From NCBI GenBank assembly GCA_905221325.1, contig CAJNCS010000011.1:4895-68894 (forward strand): a stretch of 64,000 nucleotides of DNA. Direction: 5' to 3'. This stretch comes from a bacterium. Lineage in GTDB: Bacteria; Bacillota; Bacilli; Lactobacillales; Streptococcaceae. This document shows positions 8,465 to 17,913 of the stretch, piece after piece. The position numbers and the translations under genes are program-made. Below the pieces are notes generated by a model. The model ran no database searches. It worked only from the letters and a program-made list of their open reading frames with translations, and was not told where the DNA came from. Every line of letters begins with the position of its first letter. Within the stretch, counting starts at the first letter, position 1.

Positions 8465-9697
8465 ATGTTTCGAAAACTTCGTATCAAGTTCATTGTCACA
8501 GCCACTGCTGCTATTGCTCTGATTCTTGCATTCTTTCTGGTCTTGATGAATAGCATCGTCTATACTCAGACAGAGGATAATATCCAAACCGTCCTCTCCA
8601 TCTTGTCTAAAAATGAAGGCGAACTCCCAATCACAGATGAAATCAAGGAAAGTTTCACCAAAAAGAACATCGAGGAAGGGATTATCTACAATTTTCAGTA
8701 CTTCTCTGTCAGAGAAAAGGGGAATGACTACACTATTTCTCTAGGGAATGTCCAATCACTGACCGAAACAGACGTCAGAGGTTTTCTCCAGAGAATTCTT
8801 AAAAAACAGGAAACCTATGGCACGATTACTCGCAACGGGCGCTACTTCACCTACCAGATTAGTCAGACAGCTTCGGGTAAGCTCCTAGTCTTCTTTGAAG
8901 CTACCAACTACATTCGCGAACGGGACACCCTCTTTCAAGTCTCTATCTGGTTATCACTGGCTAGCCTATTTCTCCTTGCTCTGCTCTTTACCTTGATTTC
9001 TGGGATTGTTATCCGTCCCTTTGTCAAAAACTATGAGAAACAACGGATGTTTATCACCAATGCAGGTCATGAACTCAAAACACCGCTGGCTATCATTTCG
9101 GCCAATACCGAGCTTCAAGAACTCATGGAAGGAGAGACCGAGTGGAGCATCAGCACCAAAGAACAGACCGAGCGTCTCAACCACTTGATTGGAAGACTGA
9201 TCCGACTTGCTCGGCTCGAGGAACAAGAGGATATCAAACTAGCTCCTCAAAATATCTCGCTTATTGCTGAGAAAGTTGCGACAGATTTTGCTCCCCTCTT
9301 TAAAAAGGAAGATAAAAACTTTGAAAGCCTGATTGAAGCAGATATCATAGAAAAAGTTTCTCAGGAGGAATTTTACGAATTACTCAGTATTTTACTCGAT
9401 AATGCCCGCAAATACTGTGATCCAGCAGGCACCATCCGTCTAACTCTCAAACGCAAAGCCTATCTCCTACGCAAGCGCACCTGTATCACTGTGTCTAACG
9501 ACTACAAGGATGGGCAGTCTGCCAATATCAAACGCTTCTTTGACCGCTTTTATCGCGCCGAAACATCACACAATAACCAAACCACCTCTGGGTATGGCAT
9601 TGGCCTCTCTATGGCTCAACACCTCGTCAGCCTGTTTAGAGGGAAAATCTTTGTCACCTACAAAAAGCAGGTGATTACCTTTACCATCTGGTTGTAA
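8465..9697 (+). CDS. Membrane sensor histidine kinase (RelS-like)
   Basis: 410 residues. Two membrane segments (residues about 10-32 and 157-184) flank an extracellular sensor of about 120 residues. No clear HAMP domain is seen. The H-box is NAGHELKTPLAI with the phosphorylated His. The ATP-binding part shows the N-box LLDNARKYC and the G-box GYGIGLSMAQH. The ATG follows the response-regulator stop without a gap, and GGAGGTGACTAG supplies the ribosome binding site. Partner of the regulator just upstream. Confidence 0.88.
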   Translation: MFRKLRIKFIVTATAAIALILAFFLVLMNSIVYTQTEDNIQTVLSILSKNEGELPITDEIKESFTKKNIEEGIIYNFQYFSVREKGNDYTISLGNVQSLTETDVRGFLQRILKKQETYGTITRNGRYFTYQISQTASGKLLVFFEATNYIRERDTLFQVSIWLSLASLFLLALLFTLISGIVIRPFVKNYEKQRMFITNAGHELKTPLAIISANTELQELMEGETEWSISTKEQTERLNHLIGRLIRLARLEEQEDIKLAPQNISLIAEKVATDFAPLFKKEDKNFESLIEADIIEKVSQEEFYELLSILLDNARKYCDPAGTIRLTLKRKAYLLRKRTCITVSNDYKDGQSANIKRFFDRFYRAETSHNNQTTSGYGIGLSMAQHLVSLFRGKIFVTYKKQVITFTIWL

Positions 9698-9748
9698 ACG
9701 TGGAGAGTCTGGTCGGAGTTCATTCAATTACAACATAAGGAGACGCCA

Positions 9749-10156
9749 ATGGAATTTTTAGTAGTTGAGGAGGGTATTCCTCAAAGCATCAGTTGCGAAG
9801 TAGCAACGATAGCATATTATGGGAGTGAGATAGAATTTCATTATGAAACCGTGCCACCACGTGGAGATGATATTTTTTCTGCAAAATTACCTTTGTTAAA
9901 TATTCAACTTCCATTTTGGATGTATGGAAGAAATCTCATATTTTTAGATGCCTATTATTTGCTTGCAGAAACAGTAAAGAAAGGGACTTGGAATCCTATA
10001 ACAAGTATGCTTATCAATATCCATACAGGAAAATATGCCAGCTTAGATCACTGGTACAACAACATTTCGGTCAAGGAAAAAGAAATCGAGTTAAAAAATG
10101 ACTACGATGGAAGATCTAGGATTTTAAAAAATGTTGATGGGCTTAAGTGGATTTAG
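9749..10156 (+). CDS. Hypothetical protein heading an immunity-like gene row
   Basis: 135 residues, not recognised. No signal peptide, membrane segment or metal motif; the sequence is a mix of short beta-strands (VATIAYYGSEIEFHYE, MLINIHTGKYASL) like small bacterial immunity proteins. AAGGAGACGCCA precedes the ATG. It is the first of six plus-strand accessory genes and lies 51 bases after the kinase gene, so it may be read from the same promoter. More AT-rich than the kinase gene by eye. Confidence 0.55.
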   Translation: MEFLVVEEGIPQSISCEVATIAYYGSEIEFHYETVPPRGDDIFSAKLPLLNIQLPFWMYGRNLIFLDAYYLLAETVKKGTWNPITSMLINIHTGKYASLDHWYNNISVKEKEIELKNDYDGRSRILKNVDGLKWI

Positions 10157-10201
10157 AAATGTAAAATGCAAATGTTGGTTTTATATTAAAGGAGAAGAAC
10201 A

Positions 10202-11266
10202 ATGGCCAAAAAAAGAGTAACCTTACCTAAAAATTTTGATGAACTGATTACAGCAGGAGATATTGAAGCTCTTAAAGCCGTATATGATAAATGTGAGCTT
10301 ACTGCTCATAACGGCAGATACAGCTTAAATACGGCACTTCATTATGGCGGTGTTCCTGATGAGCTTGTTATCTGGCTGGTGGAACAGGGGTTAGATGTAA
10401 ATACTCCTGATTATTATGGGCGTACACCATTATATAAACATGCCGCTCTGGGGAGAGAGACTGTAAAACTGCTGTATGAATTAGGCGGAGATATACAAAA
10501 ACCTGATACATATGGGAGTACACCTCTACATACGGCAGCAGGGTTTTTCCGACCTAAGATAGTAAGTTTTTTGATTGAAAAAGGTGCAGACATTAATGCA
10601 AAAGATGATATGGGACGAACTCCACTAGCCGAAGCCCTTGCTACTTGTAGAAATATTAATATTACACAAGTAGCAGAAATTGCAGAAATGCTCATAAAGG
10701 CGGGTGCTGAGGTAACTCCTGATATGGCAGAAAGAGTCGGAATAATCGGTAAGGATTTTGAATTTCACAGAGAAAACTTTAATAAAGATTACTTGGCCGA
10801 AACAGAAGCAAGGCTTGAGAAACTCTATGCACTGTTTGATGTAGAACCTGCTCCAAAACGCAAAATATATGACGGAGTTTCTCCTATTCTTGTAGAAGAT
10901 GGTCCTTGGCAAAAGCAATACGATGAACTTTGGGAGATGTTGATTCCTTCAAGCGGACCAGCAAAAACTGTACAAGGCGAAGTGATTCGTATAACAGGGC
11001 GCGTACAGGATGAGCTCTATAGAAATGGCGGTGTCAACTGGGATAAACACTACCGAAATATGCCTAAAGCCCTGCCAAATCATTTCGCTTCAGGCACACC
11101 GCTTTCCGAAGAAGAATTGGAAGAAACCAAAGAACTGATTTCAAATATCCGTGCAAAAGGCTGTGATGAAGATACTATAACTGAACGTTTGTGTGAACTT
11201 TCGGTTCTCTGGGTAGGCTTAAATCCTAATCCGCTTCCTTTAGGGGAAATAAATTATAACAGATGA
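10202..11266 (+). CDS. Ankyrin-repeat protein with a C-terminal conserved domain
   Basis: 354 residues. Residues about 30-190 hold four to five ankyrin repeats (GRYSLNTALHYGGVPDELV; YGRTPLYKHAALGRETVKLL; YGSTPLHTAAGFFRPKIV; MGRTPLAEALATCRN). The remaining ~160 residues contain a separate domain (EDGPWQKQYDELWEMLIPSSG ... VGLNPNPLPLGEI). Ankyrin proteins of this kind in Firmicutes often sit beside polymorphic-toxin immunity genes and are thought to bind a protein partner. GGAGAAG precedes the ATG. Cytosolic; partner unknown. Confidence 0.75.
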   Translation: MAKKRVTLPKNFDELITAGDIEALKAVYDKCELTAHNGRYSLNTALHYGGVPDELVIWLVEQGLDVNTPDYYGRTPLYKHAALGRETVKLLYELGGDIQKPDTYGSTPLHTAAGFFRPKIVSFLIEKGADINAKDDMGRTPLAEALATCRNINITQVAEIAEMLIKAGAEVTPDMAERVGIIGKDFEFHRENFNKDYLAETEARLEKLYALFDVEPAPKRKIYDGVSPILVEDGPWQKQYDELWEMLIPSSGPAKTVQGEVIRITGRVQDELYRNGGVNWDKHYRNMPKALPNHFASGTPLSEEELEETKELISNIRAKGCDEDTITERLCELSVLWVGLNPNPLPLGEINYNR

Positions 11267-11291
11267 GTACATAATCTGTAGGAGACTTAAA

Positions 11292-12365
11292 ATGGTCAAA
11301 TTAAAAGATATAGGAAATTTTAAATCTGTTCCACAAATTGTAGGTGATATTATAAAGGGGAATATACCCGCATTAGATGAGTATTTTTCAAAGGGATGGG
11401 ATATTGAAAAGGGTATAAAAATAGGTAAGTATACCACTTTGTCACCTTTAGACATCGCTTTGATTATGGAAAGTTTTGACTCTGTAAAATGGCTGGTGGA
11501 AAAGGGCGTCAATCTGAATGTAAAAGGCAATCCAGCATTTCTGCTTACCGTAAGGTATTGTGACGAAGCTATTATCAGGTATCTGGTAGAACATGGCGCA
11601 AAGGTGAACTGTGTAAATGAGGTAAAAACAGAAGCCTTTGAACAGGCTTTATATGGAAAAAAATACGAGAACCTGCCTCTTATCCACGAGTTAGGTCATA
11701 GGGTAGAAAAATACGGCGGACAGGCATTTCGCAGTGCGGTTTCAGACAAAAATTATGATGTGCTTGATTTCTTTATAAAGAACGGAGTTGATATTAACTA
11801 CAATGCCCCTGATACGGTCTATCCTTTTAAACCAACCCCGCTATGTGTAGCCGCAAGGTATGTTGATTTGAAAATGTGTCAATATCTTGTAGAAAATGGG
11901 GCGGATGTAACCATAACAGAAAAAGGCGGGATGCGTCCATACAGTATCGCACTTGAAAATGGCGCTGAAGAAATGGCTTCATATTTTAAGCAGTTAGAAC
12001 CTGAAGAATACCACAGTTTACAAAATAAACTGGATGAACTGAAACCATTTAAATTGCCTAAGGTAGTAATTGATTTTCTTCAAAGTGAGGAATTACATTT
12101 TGAACTTAAAGACTGTGATTTTAAATGGATAGAGTTTTTCTCTTTAGTCAATACTGTTCCGATTAAAAAAGGTAGACAGAAACTTCTGCGTATATCTAAG
12201 CTGACAGGAGATTATGACCATATCTATATTGTATGAGATCCTAAAACAAAGAAAGTGGCTTCCTATGATATAGAGCATGAAGAGTTGAAAGATATGTGCA
12301 GTTTTGCGGAATTTGTAAATGATATGCCAGCATATATGCAACAAATAATCAAGGGAGATCTGTAA
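11292..12365 (+). pseudogene. Ankyrin-repeat protein gene interrupted by an in-frame TGA
   Basis: The frame from ATG 11292 stops at TGA 12234-12236 after 314 codons. The same frame continues without further stops as DPKTKKVASYDIEHEEL ... IIKGDL to TAA 12363-12365. The break falls between DHIYIV and DPKTKKVAS, so a Trp TGG changed to TGA is the simplest cause. Ankyrin repeats cover about residues 20-240 (TTLSPLDIALIMESFDSV; FKPTPLCVAARYVDLKMC; GMRPYSIALENGAEEMAS). The last ~80 residues form the domain that is cut. The truncated protein may still be made and keep its ankyrin part. Confidence 0.75.
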
Positions 12366-12389
12366 CTAAGCAAATAAAGGGTGGATGGT

Positions 12390-12980
12390 ATGCAGATAAG
12401 TGATGAGATAAAAAAGATAGAAGAGTACATCTGTGAAAATTTTGAGGAATGGGATTTGGATGACCCTGTAGAGGAAGAATATCTGGACGATTATCAGGAA
12501 ATCCCTGGAGCTTCTGAGGAAGAACTGGTAGCATTTGAGGAGAAATTTGGGATAACGTTGCCTGATGAGGTAAAAGAGCTCTACAGGTATAAAAACGGGA
12601 GTAAGTATCTCAGTATTCTGCCTTGCCTTATAGATGAAAGAGACATGGCATTTTGCTTGATGAGCCTGCAGGCTATCGAAAACACTAAACACTATTTTCA
12701 AAACAGAGACGCCCTCTTAACTGAATTTCCTGAGTATTTTACAGGTGAAGATATTGAAAAAATGAAAGATAGCAGGATAAAACCCTACCTTTTTAATAAA
12801 AGATGGATTCCTTTTGCCGAATATTGTGACAGCTGTTTCCTGATGCTGGATTTTGATCCTGACAAAGAAGGAAAAGAAGGTCAGATTCTTTGCTATATTC
12901 ATGATCCTGATGAAGTTGTGTATGTCGCAGAAAGTCTTAAAGACCTAATCTTTTCGATAATTAGGGAAATAAAAGCATAA
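12390..12980 (+). CDS. SMI1/KNR4-family protein (probable immunity protein)
   Basis: 196 residues from ATG 12390; a GTG at 12381 is in frame but lies within the ribosome binding site AAGGGTGG. The family signature is ASEEELVAFEEKFGITLPDEVKELYRYKNG near residue 50-80, followed by the later strands WIPFAEYCDSCFLMLDFDPD and a final helix. SMI1/KNR4 (SUKH) domains are among the commonest immunity folds against secreted nuclease or deaminase toxins. No toxin gene is near, so the target is unknown. Confidence 0.8.
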   Translation: MQISDEIKKIEEYICENFEEWDLDDPVEEEYLDDYQEIPGASEEELVAFEEKFGITLPDEVKELYRYKNGSKYLSILPCLIDERDMAFCLMSLQAIENTKHYFQNRDALLTEFPEYFTGEDIEKMKDSRIKPYLFNKRWIPFAEYCDSCFLMLDFDPDKEGKEGQILCYIHDPDEVVYVAESLKDLIFSIIREIKA

Positions 12981-13076
12981 AATGCATCCTTTGTGTAGGA
13001 AAATGTATAATGAGTACGCAAATCTCTAACTCAGAAAGTACCAACCTAAAATAAAAGATTTAGAAAGGAACCGTTT

Positions 13077-13799
13077 ATGAGAAAAATACAAGTTTCAAAA
13101 GAATGGTTGCAAAAGTACCAAGAAATAAAACATCTACTCACTTCGTCTGTCAATTATGCAGAGTGTTTTGAGAGGAAAGAAATACAGGGTGCAGAAATTT
13201 TTGTTTTGGATATGGGGGAAGTGACTTTCCCTAGCGGAGAAATTCTGGTTCGAGATCCTTTGGTCTGGCTCCGTAGAGAGGAAAAACCTTACTTACAATC
13301 TGTTCCCAAAGGAACATATAGACTAAAAACTTTAGTAGCCAAGATAGAAGAAGACCATTACAGGTATGTAGCAACGAGAATCCAATTTACAGATCAAGTG
13401 CCAGTCATCTACTATGAAGCACTGACTGGTGATGAAGATATAGACACTGTTGAAAAAGACTCTTATTTTGGATTTGCAGTTGACGCAGGTCTGGCAACGA
13501 TAGTGGACGTTGACACCAAGAATGCCTACTGCGATTTTGAAGAGAGTTGGTATAAAGAAAATCCTGACAAAAATATCTATGATGATTTCTTTGCAGCAGT
13601 TTTTGCCCAAAATGCCATAGACAGTCCCCTTTATCAACGTGAGGGTGGAGATTGGATTAACTTTAAAATCCCTAACACTGACCTAAGCATTCCGATGATC
13701 CAATCAGGTTTTGGAGACGGAGTCTATCCCGTCTACTTTGGCTATGATAAGGATAATCAGCTTTGTGATTTGGTTGTCGAATATATTTACGTAGAATAG
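13077..13799 (+). CDS. DUF4241-like protein
   Basis: 240 residues. The order of motifs fits the DUF4241 family as I remember it: FVLDMGEVTFPSGEILVRDPL near residue 40-62, VPKGTYRLKTLVA, then FGFAVDAGLATIVD and a C-terminal FGDGVYPVYFGYD. DUF4241 proteins are small cytosolic proteins frequent in immunity clusters, which agrees with its neighbours. AAAGGAACCG precedes the ATG. The next gene starts 12 bases on, so both are probably one transcript. Confidence 0.65.
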   Translation: MRKIQVSKEWLQKYQEIKHLLTSSVNYAECFERKEIQGAEIFVLDMGEVTFPSGEILVRDPLVWLRREEKPYLQSVPKGTYRLKTLVAKIEEDHYRYVATRIQFTDQVPVIYYEALTGDEDIDTVEKDSYFGFAVDAGLATIVDVDTKNAYCDFEESWYKENPDKNIYDDFFAAVFAQNAIDSPLYQREGGDWINFKIPNTDLSIPMIQSGFGDGVYPVYFGYDKDNQLCDLVVEYIYVE

Positions 13800-13811
13800 A
13801 GAGGAATAGCA

Positions 13812-14369
13812 ATGTCACTAGAAAAAGTCTATGATTATTTTCATCATTATGATTCTAAAACCTACCAAGTTGTAGCCTGTATGGGAAACGAACCTTCTGA
13901 AGAAGATGTAGTGGATTTCGAAAGAGAATATGGGATTCGTCTTCCAGAAGACTTTAGAGAGTTTACCATGTCACCCCTAGGTGGACTCTATATGGAAGTC
14001 AGGGAGGAACTGTGGCCAAGAGCCAAAGCATTTGATGTCGCCCCATTTTGGACATTCTGTCGTGGTATTAAAGTCTATGGTATTGCAAATGGGATTCCTG
14101 ACTTTCTAGATATTCGACTGAAGACCAAAGAATTACATGAACTAGGCTTTGTAGATTATATCCCTTTTCTGTCTATCATCGGTGATGGAGATATGATTTT
14201 CTGCTTTGATAAAAATAATCACATTGTCGCCTTAGATTGGTATAGTAGTGGAGAGGCTGAAGAGCTTGATAGTGACTTTTCAGATCTTTTGCTCAAGCAA
14301 ATACAAGAACTGGAAGAACGTAAAAACAAAATGCTAGAAAGAATTGAGACCCAGAAAAAAGGAAAATAA
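13812..14369 (+). CDS. SMI1/KNR4-family protein (probable immunity protein)
   Basis: 185 residues. The SUKH signature is EPSEEDVVDFEREYGIRLPED followed by FREFTMSPLGGLYMEV. Later strands are YIPFLSIIGDGDMIFCFDKN and HIVALDWYSSGEAEEL. The last 30 residues are a charged helix (IQELEERKNKMLERI). AGAGAGGAATAGCA supplies the ribosome binding site. Last gene of the accessory row; a bidirectional terminator follows. No cognate toxin is visible in the window. Confidence 0.8.
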   Translation: MSLEKVYDYFHHYDSKTYQVVACMGNEPSEEDVVDFEREYGIRLPEDFREFTMSPLGGLYMEVREELWPRAKAFDVAPFWTFCRGIKVYGIANGIPDFLDIRLKTKELHELGFVDYIPFLSIIGDGDMIFCFDKNNHIVALDWYSSGEAEELDSDFSDLLLKQIQELEERKNKMLERIETQKKGK

Positions 14370-14422
14370 GCCTTGGGCTAGTAAAGTTATCTCAAATGTC
14401 ATCACAATAGCACGAAACTCAA

Positions 14423-14449
14423 AAGAGCTGGGAACCAGCTCTTCTTTTT
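14423..14449. terminator. Bidirectional terminator between the immunity row and galM
   Basis: Stem AAGAGCTGG / CCAGCTCTT with a three-base loop, followed by TCTTTTT on the plus strand. It lies between two convergent genes and reaches the galM stop. Confidence 0.8.
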
Positions 14450-15485
14450 ATTTTACAACAAGCTCATAACGAGTTTTGCTGGTGAAAGTTTCCCCTGCTT
14501 TGAGAATGACTTGGTCTTTGAAATCACTGTGAATGGCATCTGGTAAAGCTTGCGCTTCAAGGGCAATACCATTGTGCTGTACCATTGGCTGACCAGCTAT
14601 GAGCACACTCTCATCAACAAAGTTTGCTGTGTAGACCACAAAGCAAGGGGCCTCTGTCTTGAAAAGTAGGAAACGACCTGAGTTTTGGTCATAAAGGAAA
14701 CCAGTATTGTCATGACCTGCAGGAAGGGCAAATGGGTGATCCAAACCAGATACCAACTGAATTTGCTCATCGTCCTCTGCAAAGATATCCTTGAGCAAAG
14801 CACCATTGTAGATGTGTTTCACCACATCGCGATTGGCATCTGGAGTCTTAGCCGGAACACCGTCTGGAGCGATTGGATAAATGCCCTCCGTATTTAGCTG
14901 GAAGACATGGCGGTCAATTGTCTGCGTGAAATCACCAGACAAATTGAAATAGCTATGATTAGTTGGATTGACCAGCGTATCCTGATCTGTCGTTACCTTG
15001 TAGCTGATTTCGTAGGCGCCAGTTTCTTCCAAGTGATAACTAATCCAGATCTTGAGATTACCAGGGAATCCTCCTGTCCCATCTGTACGCTCTGTGTAGA
15101 GGGTCAAGCCATGGTCGCTCACTTCGACCAATTCAAACAAGCTCGCATCCCAACCTGTTGAACCACTGTGGTTACAGTTGCTGGCATTGTTGACTTCAAG
15201 GTCATAGGTCTGCCCATTGAGCTCAAATGTCGCACCTGCAATACGGCCCGCTACAGGACCTACACTTGCTCCATGCTTGGGACTATTGCCTACATAGCTA
15301 TCAAAATCATCAAAGCCCAAAATTACATTGGCAAAATTTCCAGCCTTGTCTGGCGTGACATAGCGCAAGATAGTCGCACCATAGGTCATGATTTCTAGTT
15401 GGTAGCCACTGTCCGTCTCAAAGCGATAGGCCAAGATAGCCTTACCCTCATGATTTCCAAATACACGAGCTGTGTATGCTTTCAT
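14448..15485 (-). CDS. galM: Aldose 1-epimerase (galactose mutarotase)
   Basis: 345 residues from ATG 15485, preceded by GGAGAGAA; an upstream in-frame ATG at 15545 adds an unlikely 20-residue tail. GalM interconverts alpha- and beta-galactose in the cytoplasm so that galactokinase can act. Motifs are GPVAGRIAGATFELNGQ, NHSGSTGWD with the proton-donating His, TNHSYFNLSG, and a late GIALEAQALPDAIH with the catalytic Glu. Last gene of the locus that includes lacD, agaS, PTS and bgaC, so it handles beta-galactose released from glycans. Confidence 0.92.
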   Translation of the reverse strand: MKAYTARVFGNHEGKAILAYRFETDSGYQLEIMTYGATILRYVTPDKAGNFANVILGFDDFDSYVGNSPKHGASVGPVAGRIAGATFELNGQTYDLEVNNASNCNHSGSTGWDASLFELVEVSDHGLTLYTERTDGTGGFPGNLKIWISYHLEETGAYEISYKVTTDQDTLVNPTNHSYFNLSGDFTQTIDRHVFQLNTEGIYPIAPDGVPAKTPDANRDVVKHIYNGALLKDIFAEDDEQIQLVSGLDHPFALPAGHDNTGFLYDQNSGRFLLFKTEAPCFVVYTANFVDESVLIAGQPMVQHNGIALEAQALPDAIHSDFKDQVILKAGETFTSKTRYELVVK

Positions 15486-15517
15486 TCTTCTCTCCTTTGA
15501 TCCATTTCTCTTAAGTA

Positions 15518-15556
15518 AACAAACCATAGAGAGTGTATGCACCATCCATCTATGGT
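15518..15556 (-). promoter_or_regulatory. Inverted repeat between lacD and galM
   Basis: On the minus strand AACCATAGA and TCTATGGTT are separated by about 19 bases just before galM. No T-run follows, so it may be an RNA-processing or partial-termination hairpin rather than a full terminator. Role inferred only from position. Confidence 0.35.
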
Positions 15557-15635
15557 TGTAGTTTTTATTTTCAAAATCCTTTGTCAGAAAACCTTAAGTA
15601 GCTTCTTAACAAAAAGGGATTCTTCTATACTTGTT

Positions 15636-16631
15636 TTATGCTTCCACACGTTCAGTCCATGAAGTCGCTGTTGTTTGAAGAACTTTGTTGAGTTCGTCAA
15701 TGTTCTCAAATCCAGTTGTGCGTAGCCACTCACGAGCTGCTGCTTCACCGTCTTTGATGTAGGCTTCAACTGATCCAGCCCAGGTTGCACGACCGCAAAG
15801 AACTCCGTTGAAGTTTGCGCCTGATTCGTGGGCAAAGACAAGTGTTTCTTGGAAGAGTTTAGCTGACACGCCAGCACTCAAGTAGATATATGGCAAGTTA
15901 GTTGCTTCGTCTTGTGCTTTGAAGAAGGCTGCTGCTTCTTCACGAGTATGAACGATTTCACCTTCGCCAAAGCCTTCAACGTATTTGACGTTGACTGGAA
16001 CTTCCACTTTCAAGACATCGATGTTGAAGCGTGGGTCTGAGAAGACTTTCATGGCACCGATAACCTTGTGTGGTTTCACTTTTGCGTATTCTGCAGAACT
16101 TGCGTCAGCGATTTTTTCATCATAAGCCAAGATTTCAAGGAAGAATGGAATGTCTTCCGCTACACACTCAGAGCCGATGCGTTCGATATAGGCTTGTTTT
16201 TGTTGGTTGAGTTCGTCAGAACTGTCTACATCGTAGTAAAGCAAGAATTTGACAGCATCAGCGCCTTGTTCCTTGATGCGTTTGGCAGACCAAACATCCA
16301 AGCAGTCAGGTAAGCGTTTGGTGCTTGTTGTGTCGTAACCCGTTTTCTCATAAGCAAGGAGAAGACCAGCATTGGCATCAAGCGCTTTTGTAGCTGGGAG
16401 ACCATACTCAGGGTCAAGGAGCATAGATGATGCGTATTTTGTCAATTCATCTGCAACCAAGACTTTGAGTTCTTCCATTTGAGCCACTGTTGGCTCCTCT
16501 GTTTGGTATTGAGCCATGAGGCGTTTCAAAGCACCACGTTGGTCAAAGGCAAGTGCTGAGATAATACCATTTTCATCTGAGAGTTTTTGCAAGCAGGCTA
16601 CTTTATTGGAACTTAATTGTAATTTACTCAT
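15636..16631 (-). CDS. lacD: Tagatose-1,6-bisphosphate aldolase
   Basis: 331 residues from ATG 16631 (the family begins [10 protein letters not shown]; the upstream extension overlaps agaS and is ignored). Class I aldolase of the LacD type, splitting tagatose 1,6-bisphosphate to glyceraldehyde 3-phosphate and dihydroxyacetone phosphate. Visible family blocks are [34 protein letters not shown] (Schiff-base region), [17 protein letters not shown] and [11 protein letters not shown]. It begins 10 bases after the agaS stop, consistent with AgaS delivering tagatose 6-phosphate. A tagatose-6-phosphate kinase is not in the window. Confidence 0.88.
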   Translation of the reverse strand: MSKLQLSSNKVACLQKLSDENGIISALAFDQRGALKRLMAQYQTEEPTVAQMEELKVLVADELTKYASSMLLDPEYGLPATKALDANAGLLLAYEKTGYDTTSTKRLPDCLDVWSAKRIKEQGADAVKFLLYYDVDSSDELNQQKQAYIERIGSECVAEDIPFFLEILAYDEKIADASSAEYAKVKPHKVIGAMKVFSDPRFNIDVLKVEVPVNVKYVEGFGEGEIVHTREEAAAFFKAQDEATNLPYIYLSAGVSAKLFQETLVFAHESGANFNGVLCGRATWAGSVEAYIKDGEAAAREWLRTTGFENIDELNKVLQTTATSWTERVEA

Positions 16632-16641
16632 AGATACTTCC

Positions 16642-17808
16642 TTATTTTTGATAGTCATGAATGATAACACCTTGTACCACACGGTTTACTGTACCTGTAG
16701 GAGACGGTGTGTCTGGTTTATTTTCTACCTTGAGCGAAGTCAATAGGGCAAAGAGTTGGGCATATACGATGTAAGGGAAGACACGGTAAATATCGTTCAA
16801 GACACCACCACAACCAAGGGCCACTTCTTTGACATTTTCAAGACCAAAGGCTTGATCACTCAAAAGCACAACACGACGAGCAATCTGATCACCAGCAACT
16901 TCACGAACCAAGTCCAAGTCGTACTTGCGAGTGTAGTCTGTCGTTGTACCAAAGACCAAAACAACTGTATCTTCGTTGATCAGTGATTTTGGACCGTGAC
17001 GGAAGCCGACTGGGCTTTCATACATAGTCGCAACTTGACCAGCTGTTAATTCCAAAATCTTGAGCTGAGCTTCATGAGCAAGTCCAAAGAAAGGACCAGC
17101 ACCTAGGTAGATAACACGGTTAAAGTCAAGGTCAACCAGCTCTTTGACATCTTCTGCATTGTCTAGAACCTTACGCGCAAGGCTAGTCACCACTTCAAAA
17201 CGTTCAGCTTTCACAGCAAATTCTGTAGGATCAAAAACCAAGAGAGCTGTCAACATCATAGATGTAAAGCTAGAAGTCATAGCAAATCCAGCGTCATTGG
17301 AAGCAGCTGGTTGCAAGAGCAAAAGATTGCGCTCATCGCCATGAGCTTGAAGAGCCAATTTACCATCTGCTGCACAAGTAATAGTCACTTGATAAAGCTC
17401 ATCTACCAAGGCTTTAGCCAAATCAACTGTCGCCACACTTTCAGGTGAATTCCCACTACGAGCAAAGGAAACAAGGACAGTCGCCACATCTTTTTTCAAA
17501 TAAGTTTCTGGATTGGCAACAATATCAGTTGTCGCAATGGCATTGAAGTTCCATTTGCGTTCGTCATAGACTTCCTTAAAGTAAGGCACCAAGGTATCTC
17601 CCACATAAGCAGAAGTACCAGCACCCGTCAAGATGACTTTGATATAGTCATGTTTAGCAGCGATTCCTTGTAGGAAGGCTGCAATTTCTTCCCGTTTCGC
17701 TTGATAGGCTTCAAAAGCTTCTTTCCATACATCAGGCTGTTGGTAGATTTCACGAGTCGTGATTTCTGCACCCAGTTCAAGTAATTCTTCTTTTGTGTAA
17801 TTTAGCAT
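16642..17808 (-). CDS. agaS: SIS-domain galactosamine-6-phosphate deaminase/isomerase
   Basis: 388 residues. Two SIS sugar-isomerase modules: [18 protein letters not shown] near residue 58-75 and [19 protein letters not shown] near residue 228-246. [14 protein letters not shown] [10 protein letters not shown] and [14 protein letters not shown] are the phosphosugar-binding loops. AgaS deaminates and isomerises galactosamine 6-phosphate to tagatose 6-phosphate in the cytoplasm. Gene order PTS-agaS-lacD-galM suggests use of N-acetylgalactosamine or galactosamine. A BOX repeat separates it from the PTS genes. Confidence 0.9.
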   Translation of the reverse strand: MLNYTKEELLELGAEITTREIYQQPDVWKEAFEAYQAKREEIAAFLQGIAAKHDYIKVILTGAGTSAYVGDTLVPYFKEVYDERKWNFNAIATTDIVANPETYLKKDVATVLVSFARSGNSPESVATVDLAKALVDELYQVTITCAADGKLALQAHGDERNLLLLQPAASNDAGFAMTSSFTSMMLTALLVFDPTEFAVKAERFEVVTSLARKVLDNAEDVKELVDLDFNRVIYLGAGPFFGLAHEAQLKILELTAGQVATMYESPVGFRHGPKSLINEDTVVLVFGTTTDYTRKYDLDLVREVAGDQIARRVVLLSDQAFGLENVKEVALGCGGVLNDIYRVFPYIVYAQLFALLTSLKVENKPDTPSPTGTVNRVVQGVIIHDYQK

Positions 17809-17913
17809 AGAGTTCCTCTAATCTATTGTTGTTTCATTCCTATTGAAAATATGGGAATGGGAGTGACTCCCATTCCCATGTATATTCTATATAAGATGCT
17901 CTAAGTTACATCT

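Noticed and set aside
12234..12236. UGA read as tryptophan or selenocysteine
   Set aside because: Streptococci use UGA as stop, and no SECIS-like hairpin or selenocysteine context follows; a nonsense mutation is simpler.
15518..15556. Terminator between lacD and galM
   Set aside because: The inverted repeat has a long loop and no T-run, so it is listed only as a hairpin; galM probably stays in the operon.
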